DNA of 64,000 bases, taken from positions 11,123,001-11,187,000 of the forward strand of contig NC_089867.1 of assembly GCF_036373705.1 (NCBI RefSeq), given 5' to 3'. The notes beneath the pieces were generated by a model that saw only the letters and a list, made by a program, of their open reading frames with translations, was not told where the DNA came from and did not search any database. Source of the DNA: Amia ocellicauda (Eukaryota > Chordata > Actinopteri > Amiiformes > Amiidae). Position numbers and translations under genes: made by a program. Below are positions 11,701-22,800 of the stretch, piece by piece (the first letter of the stretch is position 1; every line of letters begins with the position of its first letter).

Positions 11701-14322
11701 TTGATAATCCATAACTTTAACTGGCACATGTTTTGTCTGGGTGTTGTGAAATACAACAGAATTGCCAGAAGGCTCAGAAGTCACAATACATCATTCAAAC
11801 TGACAGATTATGGTCAATATCTCTTTTGGGTAATAAACACCTTTCCTCTTGCCTTGATCGTGTCACTAGTAATTATTTTACAAGGCGACATCAGAAATTA
11901 TCCCTTCCTTGAGATTAAAATTACAAGTTATTATGATTTAAAGCATTAGGATCACTGATTCACTTAACTACCCTTGCATTTCCTCAATGTCAATAGACAA
12001 TCTTTCCAACAAGAAAAAAAAGAGAGTTACCTTAAACATAGGCTGGTGCATGATAACGATGAAGGGAATTTCACTCACCTGGATCTCTCAATAAAACAGG
12101 CTTCTGCAACATGCCTTCTGATGGCTGGTACTGGATCGTGCTGAACCAGGGCTGCAGCTCTCTGTAGAAGTGTCTCCCTTGGTGTAGGGTTTGAAGCAGA
12201 CACTTGGCCGTCTCTTCCCCTTTACATGCGACTATATCCAGCAGAGTCCTGACCTAAAGGGAACCGAGCAGAAGTGCTGAATGTCATTCACACTATGGGA
12301 GCATGTGAAGAGCCTGGGAGCTGCATCCTGCCTTAATCCACATTCTCTCACTTCCTCCTCATGGTCACTTTGCTAATCAGGACCTATTCAATTTCGTCTG
12401 TAACACCTGTTGGTGATTTTTCAATTATTACTTTTTTTCTTCCCCCAAACTATTTGTACTAGATACAAAAATACACTTCAAATTAATTAAAATTGTAAAA
12501 CAAATAAGTTCCATGTTAATGCAATTATATCAAAGTATACTTAAAGCGACTACTGGGGATGATACGGCCAGTGTAGACTTTCATCTTTAATTTGAGGGTA
12601 GTTACATCCAAATTGGGTGAACGGTGTAGGAATTACACCCATTTTTATATGTGGTCCCCACAATTTTAGGGGCTCAAACGTATTCAGACAAACTAACATA
12701 ATCATGAATTAAATTAAATTGTGAGTTTCAATACTTGGTTGCAAATCCTTTGCAGTCAATGACTGCCTGAAGTCTGGAACCCATAGACATCAGCAGATGC
12801 TGGGTTTCTTCCCTGGTGATGCTCTGCCAGGCCTGCACTGCAGCTGTCTTTAGTTCCTGCTTGTTCTTGGGGCGTTTTGCCTTCAGTTTTGCCTTAGAAA
12901 TCAAAACAAACCAATCAGAGAGAGAGCAAAAACATTAGGTGTGGCCAAATCAACTATTTGGTACATTTGTAAAAAGAAAGAACGCACTGGTGAGCTCAGG
13001 AACACCAAAAGGCCCGGAAGACCACGGAAAACAACTGTGGTGGATGACAGAATAATGATTTCCCTGGTGAAGAAAAGCCCCTTCACAACAGTTGGCCAGA
13101 TGAAGAACACCCTCCAGGAGGTAGACATATCTGTGTCAAAGTCAACAATCAAGAGAAAACTTCACCAGAGTAAATACAGAGGGTTTACCACAAGATGTAA
13201 ACAGGAAACAGGAAGACCAGATTAGAGTTTGCCAAAAAAACATCTAAAGAACAGTTCTGGAACAACATCCTATGGACAGATGAGACAAAGATCAACTTGT
13301 ACCAGAATGATGGGAAGAGAAGAGTATGGAGAAGGGAAGGAGCTGCTCATGATCCAAAGCATACCACCTCATCTGTGAAGCACGTTATGGCATGGGCATG
13401 TATGGCTGCCAAGGGAACTGGTTCCCTTGTATTTATTGATGATGTGACTGCTGACAAAAGCAGCAGGATGAATTCTGAAGTGTTTCGGGCTATATTATCT
13501 GCTCAGATTCAGCCAAATGCTTCAAAACTCATTGGACGGTGCTTCACAGTACAGATGGACAATGACCCGAAGCATACTGCGAAAGTAACCCAAGACGTCT
13601 TTAAGGTGAAGAAGTGAAATGTTCTGCAATGGCCAAGTCAATCACCCAACCTGAATCCAATTGAGCAGCATTTCACTTGCTGAAGGAAAAACTCCCCAAG
13701 AACAAGCAGGAACTAAAGACAGCTGCAGTGCAGGCCTGGCAGAGCATCACCAGGGAAGAAACCCAGCATCTGGTGATGTCTATGGGTTCCAGACTTCAGG
13801 CAGTCATTGACTGCAAAGGATTTGCAACCAAGTATTGAAACTCACAATTTAATCCATGATTATGTTAGTTTGTCTGAATACGTTTGAGCCCCTAAAACTG
13901 AGGGGAACACATATAAAAATGGGTGTAATTTCTACACCGTTCACCCAATTTGGATGTAACTACCCTCACATTAAAGATGAAAGTCTACACTTAAAGCACA
14001 TCTTGTTTCCTTTCAAATCTATTGTGGTGGCGTACAGAGCCATAATTATGACAATTGTGTCACTGTCCAAATATTTATGGACCTAAATGTATATAGTTTC
14101 TACAGCATCCATTCCCCCATCTTCCTGTCAATACCCCAGTACCTTATTGGAGCGGGTGTTGCTGTGTTCTACCATCTCCTTATCTTCCCCTGTGAAGAAC
14201 TCATGCTGCACCAGGCTGTCCACAATCCACTCTGTGCTTGGGATCGTCTTAATTAAAAATATGCGGTGCTGTTTGAGGAGAGGGATGTACGATATTTTCT
14301 GCACCCCACCAGACACCTCCAT
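5736..14322 (-). CDS. NOD1-like CARD-NACHT-LRR receptor (divergent tandem paralogue)
   Basis: Predicted cytosolic pattern-recognition receptor, 920 aa. Exons in transcript order: 14143-14322, 12079-12253, 9694-11443, 9365-9448, 8975-9058, 8558-8641, 8340-8423, 7351-7434, 6707-6790, 6157-6240, 5736-5805. All splice phases fit. The first two exons form the CARD, with the acidic GEDKE stretch matching the RIPK2-binding patch of NOD1. The large exon carries NACHT: Walker A GDAGTGKT (about residues 194-201), Walker B DGFDE (275-279) and the TARTGT arginine. Seven 84-nt exons each encode one 28-residue LRR, and a short exon gives the C-terminus, as in human NOD1. The start has an upstream in-frame stop; an extra 5' exon cannot be excluded. 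It resembles nod1 at 19860-30770 but is clearly divergent; no frame break was found. A Tc1 element sits in the first intron. Confidence 0.92.
12560..14093 (+). mobile_element. Defective Tc1/mariner element with long inverted arms
   Basis: Lies in the first intron of the NOD1-like gene. Plus-strand frames at 12941-13225 (helix-turn-helix region with GRPRKTTV) and 13297-13617 (catalytic part with VQMDNDPKHT) are separated by stop codons, and NLNPIEQ follows near 13650, so the transposase is dead. The left arm (about 12570-12880) is the inverted copy of the right end (about 13690-14000), so the arms include the 3' end of the coding region. The right end reads CACTGTCCAAATATTTATGG. The outer part of the left arm is missing. 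Confidence 0.85.
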
Positions 14323-16521
14323 CCCCTCGTCTTCACCCTCTCGGCGTCTCAGCAGAGGTTAAATCCACTCCATTCTTAACTAGGAGGAAAAGAAAAGCAT
14401 AGCAGTCAAACGATACCACAGTTGTGATGCAAGACGCCACTTGGTGTTTAAACGTAAAGTGAGGGCGTTTCAAATTGTGTACCGATTCACATATTCCCCC
14501 CTGTAAGGACTCTTCCGCCTAAGGTTCATTCAAATGTTCTGCAGGTGGAGTGATTGGTACCTCTTTGTAACTCTTTCCAGCCCACCGAAAGCAGAGAGAT
14601 CAGGAAATGGAACTTGATGAACTTCCCATGAACTGAGTGACCCTCAAGCCACAAAACAAACAAACTAAACCTTCGGTCTTCAACACAAGTGCTTATGGTG
14701 GCTTATGAATATACTGTAGTTCAGTGTACTCTCTCTTCTACAATTTAAATGATACAAACGGCAAGATGTGCATTTCTGTGCTGCATGTAAATACCTGGGA
14801 AAACATCAAATGAAAAACACTAAAACAAACGACATTCAGTTAGTCTAGACTTCATTCAGAGGTAAATATTTAAAATTGGAGTTAATATGGTTAAGTTATT
14901 TTAATAAAATAAACATCTCAGTCCATTAAAGCAACTAGAGTTGTTTTTTTCCCTTCCTTCTTATGCCAGACATCTGAGCGATGCCTTATTAACAATTCCC
15001 ACAGACGCATACTCACCCAGCCATCTTTTGCACTAGTTATTGCTTTCCGGAAAAACAGCAATGAAAACAAAGCTTCCTGTTTATGTTAAAGGGCAAGTCA
15101 TTATTTTAACGGTTGTTTTTTTCCCCCCGTCTAAGTCTTCGAAAGTGAACACGCAGCATATTCAGAGTAAGGAAGTGTAACGCTTTCATCTCTCACCCCT
15201 CAGCCCTTATTTAAATTTGATTGGTTCTAGAAACTGAGCTCAGGTTACCATTACAATTCAAAACCACAGAGGGGTTTGAATCTTCTTACACACGAGTAAA
15301 GAGGAAATTACATTAAGAAGGAAAGAAAACTAAAGGAGTAAGGAGAAGTCAAATTATATCCAACCACCTGTTTTTGGACTGTGCTTTTAAAATAGGGAAT
15401 AATTGGTGAAGAGACCTTTAGCTCCTACAGAAGGTGGTGATATAAACTGCAGAATGCCATGTTGGAGCGCTGCTCTGACTATTAATTGTTCATGCATTAC
15501 CCCAGAGCATATTCATCTTAGGGTTTGGGTCTGTTGTGCTCTGGCCCTGGTGGGGTTTGTCAAGATTTGGGGTCTCTCAAGATTGTTTAAATGATGTGTT
15601 TAAGATGGTAAATGTATTACTCCTCCTCACGCTGGCTATACTTAAGGGAAGGGATTACCACACTATCTTGAGGTATAATAATGACCATGCTTCTTTCTTT
15701 ACCAATGAATAGCCTCACACATTTCTGTTCCAAACAATGCCCTGCAGCATATGAAATGCATGCTGACTGCCTGTTGCAAATTCATTTGCTTGGTCTAGTG
15801 CCGTGGTTCTCAAAAGGTGGATCCAGAAATAATGACAATGTTTATGCCTTTTGTTTCTGACATGAATTCATATTTTAATTATATATGTAAACTGCCCTGA
15901 ATAAATAAAAGCAACATTTACCGTTCAATGATTTTCATTTCATACCAGCTGGAGTAAACCATTCCCACTGAGCTGCTCTGAGCTGCAATGCAATTAGGAG
16001 GGTAAATGGGACAATGACGTTCAATGGCAGTTTAAGGGTGATATGTAATGATGGGATGAATTCTAAATGCACCCCAAAGAAAATTTAGCTGCATAATTCT
16101 TATTTTTTTCCTTTACTGACTGTTTCGGTTATATATACTGTTTTGTATTACTGCTACTGAGAGATAACCTAATGCATTTTGTCTCCAGGCGCAGAAGGGT
16201 GTGTGGTTTGCATGTGTGAAATGGTGATCTAGTGGTTTCATGAAAGGGCTTCCAAAGAGGAAGTTCCTGGCTCAAACGTCCAATGATATTAGTTGCTTCT
16301 TGTAACCGGTCACATTTATTTTACTTTACAAATAATAATATTCTAAATAACATTTGGACGTCTCCTGACAAAATATTTGCATGATTAGTAAAGAAATTAA
16401 GAATAATTCCCTACATCCTGTCTTCTTGTATGGCTTCATGCAGTGTATGGTTTGTGAAAGTAGTTTGGGATTATTTATTTTCAGAACAGTAGCATTTAAG
16501 GATTTGAATGATGTAGTAATT

Positions 16522-16523
<2 letters not shown>

Positions 16524-16555
<32 letters not shown>

Positions 16556-16588
16556 ATTATATATATATATATATATAATTATATATAT
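16524..16588. repeat. TA microsatellite, interrupted
   Basis: Runs of TA broken by TAATAATTA. Confidence 0.9.
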
Positions 16589-16681
16589 GGCAGTAGCTAA
16601 TATATGTGTATTGTATTTTTTTTAAAGGAGAGTGTAATCCTGACTTCCTTGATTGTATATATATATATATATATATATACA

Positions 16682-17899
16682 CACTCACCTAAAGGATTAT
16701 TAGGAACACCATACTAATACTGTGTTTGACCCCCTTTCGCCTTCAGAACTGCCTTAATTCTACGTGGCATTGATTCAACAAGGTGCTGAAAGCATTCTTT
16801 AGAAATGTTGGCCCATATTGATAGGATAGCATCTTGCAGTTGATGGAGATTTGTGGGATGCACATCCAGGGCACGAAGCTCCCGTTCCACCACATCCCAA
16901 AGATGCTCTATTGGGTTGAGATCTGGTGACTGTGGGGGCCAGTTTAGTACAGTGAACTCATTGTCATGTTCAAGAAACCAATTTGAAATGATTTGACCTT
17001 TGTGACATGGTGCATTATCCTGCTGGAAGTAGCCATCAGAGGATGGGTACATGGTGGTCATAAAGGGATGGACATGGTCAGAAACAATGCTCAGGTAGGC
17101 CGTGGCATTTAAACGATGCCCAATTGGCACTAAGGGGCCTAAAGTGTGCCAAGAAAACATCCCCCACACCATTACACCACCACCACCAGCCTGCACAGTG
17201 GTAACAAGGCATGATGGATCCATGTTCTCATTCTGTTTACGCCAAATTCTGACTCTACCATCTGAATGTCTCAACAGAAATCGAGACTCATCAGACCAGG
17301 CAACATTTTTCCAGTCTTCAACTGTCCAATTTTGGTGAGCTTGTGCAAATTGTAGCCTCTTTTTCCTATTTGTAGTGGAGATGAGTGGTACCCGGTGGGG
17401 TCTTCTGCTGTTGTAGCCCATCCGCCTCAAGGTTGTACGTGTTGTGGCTTCACAAATGCTTTGCTGCATACCTCGGTTGTAACGAGTGGTTATTTCAGTC
17501 AAAGTTGCTCTTCTATCAGCTTGAATCAGTCGGCCCATTCTCCTCTGACCTCTAGCATCAACAAGGCATTTTCGCCCACAGGACTGCCGCATACTGGATG
17601 TTTTTCCCTTTTCACACCATTCTTTGTAAACCCTAGAAATGGTTGTGCGTGAAAATCCCAGTAACTGAGCAGATTGTGAAATACTCAGACCGGCCCGTCT
17701 GGCACCAACAACCATGCCACGCTCAAAATTGCTTAAATCACCTTTCTTTCCCATTCAGACATTCAGTTTGGAGTTCAGGAGATTGTCTTGACCAGGACCA
17801 CACCCCTAAATGCATTGAAGCAACTGCCATGTGATTGGTTGGTTAGATAATTGCATTAATGAGAAATTGAACAGGTGTTCCTAATAATCCTTTAGGTGA

Positions 17900-17902
<3 letters not shown>
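16682..17902 (-). mobile_element. Complete Tc1/mariner element with intact transposase
   Basis: About 1.22 kb element bounded by 29-base perfect inverted repeats (16682-16710 and 17874-17902) that begin CACTCACCTAAAGG. It is embedded in TA microsatellite on both sides. It contains one uninterrupted transposase gene on the minus strand. The copy at 22743-23964 differs by only a few bases, which points to recent activity. Confidence 0.95.
16714..17754 (-). CDS. Tc1/mariner transposase, DD36E type
   Basis: A 346-residue cut-and-paste DNA transposase. The N-terminal paired-type helix-turn-helix DNA-binding region starts MGKKGDLSNFERG and includes LLGFSRTTISRVYKEW; a GRKC basic linker follows. 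The catalytic triad is visible: Asp in WSDESRF, Asp in QQDNAPCH and Glu in LNPIEHLW, with 36 residues between the second Asp and the Glu rather than the usual 34 of Tc1. The frame is complete from ATG to stop and lies between intact inverted repeats, so the protein could be functional. The DD36E spacing matches the family described as Incomer. Confidence 0.93.
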   Translation of the reverse strand: MGKKGDLSNFERGMVVGARRAGLSISQSAQLLGFSRTTISRVYKEWCEKGKTSSMRQSCGRKCLVDARGQRRMGRLIQADRRATLTEITTRYNRGMQQSICEATTRTTLRRMGYNSRRPHRVPLISTTNRKKRLQFAQAHQNWTVEDWKNVAWSDESRFLLRHSDGRVRIWRKQNENMDPSCLVTTVQAGGGGVMVWGMFSWHTLGPLVPIGHRLNATAYLSIVSDHVHPFMTTMYPSSDGYFQQDNAPCHKGQIISNWFLEHDNEFTVLNWPPQSPDLNPIEHLWDVVERELRALDVHPTNLHQLQDAILSIWANISKECFQHLVESMPRRIKAVLKAKGGQTQY

Positions 17903-17940
<38 letters not shown>

Positions 17941-17951
17941 CATATACACAT

Positions 17952-18008
<57 letters not shown>

Positions 18009-18010
18009 CA
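17903..18010. repeat. TA / CATA / CA compound microsatellite
   Basis: TA repeat passing into CATA and CA repeats and back to TA, directly abutting the Tc1 right end. Confidence 0.93.
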
Positions 18011-18178
18011 CAGTGAGGGGGAAAAAATATTTGATCCCCTGCTGATTTTGTACGTTTGCCCACTGACAAAGAAATGATCAGTCTATAATTTTAATGGTAG
18101 GTGTATTTTAACAGTGAGAGACAGAATAACAACAAAATCCAGAAAAACACATTTCAAAAAAGTTATAAATTGATTGGA
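18011..18178. mobile_element. Tc1-type terminal fragment
   Basis: Starts CAGTGAGGGGGAAAAAATAT and continues TTTGATCCCCTGCTG, the familiar terminal repeat of a different fish Tc1 family. Only one end is present and no transposase follows. Confidence 0.7.
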
Positions 18179-18179
18179 G

Positions 18180-18455
18180 AACAAACCAAAATATTTGACA
18201 TAATTGAAGGAGTGAAAATGTTAAAATGGCAGTGGGCTGGACACATTGCAAGAAGAGATCAAAGATGGACAAAGGAAGTTATAGAACAAATCCCAAGAGA
18301 TAAAAAACAACAAGAAAGTGACCACATTAAAGATGAGAAGACTAAATCATGAACTTTGCAGGTGTGACATGGAAAAGAGAAGCAATAGATCAAAACAAGT
18401 GTAGAAATCTTGGGGAGGCCTTCATCCAGCAGTGGGTCGATATAGACTGATGATG
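18180..18455 (+). mobile_element. RTE-like LINE, 3' coding fragment
   Basis: A plus-strand frame holds KMLKWQWAGHIARRDQRW and, after frame breaks, LGEAFIQQWVDID near 18410-18450. These are hallmarks of the C-terminal end of RTE-type non-LTR retrotransposon polyproteins. The copy is 5'-truncated and degraded. Confidence 0.7.
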
Positions 18456-19859
18456 AGGATGGGATAGATGTATTTATTTTCATATGTATTCATACATCTA
18501 TATACATACACACAGAGAAATAGTTGCCAGCAACTGAAACACCAGGAAATATAGACTATACAACTTATATGCTGCACAGGGCTGCCAAATATAAATGTAA
18601 ACATAAATGGGCTGTACCTCAAGTCTGAGGCTAAAAGCTAGTAGGCCGCAGGCGAGCCAGCAATTAAAAACTATTACATTTAGCATTCATCTCTGATAAC
18701 ATTTAAATTCACATCTGAATTCACAGAACGCAGTGCAAAAAAGCGTGACCAAGCTACTTCATAGAAATGCAGAGAGGAAGAAAAATCCCTCCAGGATGTG
18801 TAAAACGGGAAACAGGCTGACTGTGTCAGTGATCAGAATGAAACCACAGCGAAGAGAACATAAAGCACCAGTAAGGGAAAGTGTCCAAAGACTGGTGCTG
18901 AACGTGATACAGAAAGTTAACCGTTTCTCTGCTAAAATGGTTGAAATATCTGCGTTACACATTTAATATTACTGTAGTTTTCATTAACATAAACTCAGAC
19001 ACCCTTAAAAACAGAACTATTTTGCTTGGTGGCATGCATAGAAGACAAGGCTTTATGAACAGTAACATTTACACCCCTAATGTTCAACTAGATTAAAACC
19101 TACAATTTGCTGTTGGGATATCACATCTCTACTCAATAGCATATACAAAGCAAAGCAACAATAGCAGATGCCAAAACCGAATTATGAAAGTCTACAAGAC
19201 CCAGCAATAGTGTGATACAAATGACAATAATGTGTAACGCTCTCATTGAAATACAATCACAGAACAGCAGAAGATAGGACAGGAGTTGTTTTAACATACT
19301 GCCTGCTTACAATTCTTTAACTTTCTGTTAGGTAAATAACAAGGTACAAATCGTACCATATCCCACGGTGCACTGCAGCTGTGCAGAATACACCAGCAGT
19401 TCATTGGTCCATCACCTGCAGTGAGGAAATACAGAAAATTAACCCCAAAATACACACTTTTACTTTTGTCCTGGACTTCAAAAGAAACTCAGGGTGTAAA
19501 ATGACCAATGGCTTCAGAGTTCCTGTATCTTATTGCCCGCGAATTAAGGGTGCAATTTGTTTTTAGGCCTTGTAAGGACACCACAATGTCAGCTGCCTAA
19601 TACTTACCACTGAAATGCAGTCGGGTTTTATAAACAATTCACAAAACAATGACTTGGCAGAAAAGCGGTCTTAAGATCCTGCCTGCTACAGTCAATAGAT
19701 TGTTCCAGATTGTTTGTTTGTTTTGTAGTTTTTAAGTCCAGAAATGAAGATGCTTTAGTGCCCCCCCAAGGCGTGTGAAGAGACCCCTTCAGGACAGGAA
19801 GTCCTACAGGCCTGTTGCTAGATCACCCGCATCATCTCCGTGGGACAGGGAGCCGCTTT

Positions 19860-22800
19860 TCAGTTGAACCGCAGACGCTCCTCATGGCTGAAACTCTTCT
19901 CTTCCTCTTCTGTTAAGATGTTTCCTTTCAGACTGTTGCGAAATAATCAGAAACATGAAAAACAGGAACTGCAACATTGTTCTCTACTTTAACCCTTTGC
20001 AGTCCAATTATTGTTAGGTTTTCTGGTAATAAATTAACTTTTCAACTATAGAAAAGCTACAAAACCTTTTCCAGCACTTCACATACCTCTAACAAAGGTG
20101 ACCAGCAAAAAATAAAAACATAAAACAAATGTTTTACATCAATATTTACAACTATTTACTTGTGGTGTTTGAAAACAGGAGAAATATGTAAAATGCACAA
20201 AAATACACAATCACCTGAAAGCTATATGCAATGTGCTATTGTGTTGGAGTGCTCAATGGTCTATCTGTGTTTTTGCCATGTACGATCCTCAAGGATCCTC
20301 CACACCCTCCCCACTACGCATAGTACGGTACGGTGTTTTCTTTACAAAAGTAGAGGTTTATAATTATTATTATTATTATTATTATTATTATTGCTAAAGG
20401 TACTGCATAGGTGTAAACATTTTTTTGTTAGCAAGAGATAGCACTTGTATAGCCTAAGAATGTAGCAGAACTGTGCAGAAAGTTGTTTTTGGCAACATAG
20501 TGATATATTCTTATATATTGTACAATGAGGAATTCAACTACAAAAGTCTTCTCCCATTTTTTGAACCATTGCCCCCACCCACAAGGTGTACAAACAACAA
20601 CAATAAATAAGAATAAAATAAGATAACAGATACAAAACAAAAACATGAAGAACATAAATCAATCAATCAATTAGCACTTGTAGGACAGTATGCAAGAGTG
20701 TGTGCATGGACTCTGCAGATGTATTTCTCACATGTGCAGCACATAGTATTGGTTTTACAGTCCTTCTTTGGGGGCAGAATTGGCATCTCCTCCTCTTGCC
20801 TGCCCCAGCTGCAGCATCAGGTGGATCAGAACAAGATTCAGCCCCCTGAACAGCTTTCACAAGTGCTGCAGAGGCTGTTGTGCAGGGCAGGGCAGGTACA
20901 AGTGCCTTTCCCAGCTGCTCCAGGAACACCCTCCTCTTGTTCCGCTTATCAGGTATCCAGATAGGGTTGATCTTGTTCCATATCACGAAGGCATTGTATG
21001 AGGACACATCAATGATGTTATGGAAGATGACCAGTGGCCAGCAAGCAGTCATTCTCCTGCAGCTGTAAGTTCCAATCACCTTGTCCAGGTTGTCCATGCC
21101 TCCTTTGTTGTGGTTGTAGCCCAGGATGATGGCTGGCTTCCTGTCCGCACGATCACTGATCTCAACCGTTTTGTGCAGTGTGCTCAGGAGGACCATAATC
21201 TAGTTCCTCTTTGGGAGGTAAGAAACTAGAGTGGTGGTGGGGGTGAAGGCACACTTTGATGAGAAGGCCTCTCTCCCCCTTGTTGTGAGGAGTGCAGGGG
21301 GGAGCTCAGGCTTGTTCTTTCTAACTGTGCCAACCATGGCGATCTTCCTCTTCAGGAGCTGCTGGCTGAGTTGATAAGAGTTGAAGAAATTGTCACACGT
21401 GACATTGTGCCCCCTCAGTCCATCTGTCACATAAAGCACAACCCGCATCCCCTGGTTCTTCTCTAGACCTCCACTGGTCGGCTTCCCTGTGTAGACTCAC
21501 ATCTTCCAAGCGTAGCTGGATTGTGTGTCACAAGCCACCCATATCTTGATGCCATACTTTGCAGGCTTGATGGGCATACTATCAGTGTGTGTGTGTGTGT
21601 GTGTGTCTTTGTGTTTTTTGTGGTGTGTCAAAAATGACCCTAAGACAATCTTTGTACCCTGGTGGTGTACAGCTTTCATGGAAACATGAACAAAGGCGAG
21701 GTTTCACTTTTTCTAATGTTGAGGTCACTCTAGGAAAAGTCATCAAATTTTAAGTTGAAAAAATATAATTTTCTCTGCTGTTAAACATAGTGGCAGGCCA
21801 TTTTTGACCCTTAAGACAACACAAGGGTTAAACATTGCACACATAAAAAACTATATCAATACTTTTCTTTACTGAACTTCCATGTACATTCAACGAGCAA
21901 ATGTAAAATAGAGCATAACAAAGTTCTACGAGTCAATCCATGTATATTCAGTATGCTCACTTACTGTCAAAACGTCATCATGTTTATTCTGTTCAAAACA
22001 ACCAAGTTCCTATATCCTTAACCTAGTAAACGGTGACGGTCTTTATGTTTGGAATCTCCCTCACCTATAAATACTTTCCATTAGTATCTGCTGGTCTCTG
22101 CTTTTTTATGTTTTTAAATGGAATTACACATTATAATAATTGAATACGAATACTAAACCATCAACATGTGCACATACCGGCACATATATTGTAAATACCT
22201 TGTACTGGACACATTATTTTGTTTTTGCTAGGTTAAGCGATGACCTAATTGTAGAAACTGTTTAGTTTGTTTGCCCTGTGCCAGTGCTGAACGACACTCC
22301 TGCCCTGCGAAGGTATCAGCGTCTCTTTCTCGTTTTGTTGCGCTTATTCTACCGGTATGATTATTGCTTTGCTAGTCTGAAAAAGCATATTCTAATTCTA
22401 ATTCTAATTAAATCAATGTTTATTGACTATATTTCGTGTACAATGATCAATTGAATACACATATGCAACAGTTATTCTTATTATTCCGTCTCTTGGTTGC
22501 GGTTGTGCTTATTGCTGTACGTGTATGAAAAATAAAGGCTTATTCTGTCGTACTCTAGTACTTTTATGTTTATTTTGTCTAATTTACATTGATTATTTAA
22601 ATACACAAGCACAAATATTATATTATATACTTGTAGAAAACATATACACTATTTATTTAGTCTTAATAATACACAAAGAAAAGTTAAGCAACTTAAGAAA
22701 AAGTGTAAACTCAGGCGCACACATGCCGCTGATGTGCACATACACTCACCTAAAGGATTATTAGGAACACCATACTAATACTGTGTTTGACCCCCTTTCG

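Larger units (their letters stand above)
14323..19859. other. Intergenic region between the two NOD1-type genes
   Basis: Upstream of the NOD1-like gene and downstream of nod1. The stretch 14930-15350 is the likely promoter side, but no convincing core element was seen. Near 15790 a short piece (GTGGTTCTCAAA) resembles hAT termini. From 16524 onward the region is filled by TA microsatellite, an intact Tc1 element, a second Tc1 end and a LINE fragment, listed separately. 18460-19859 holds nothing I can identify. Confidence 0.5.
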
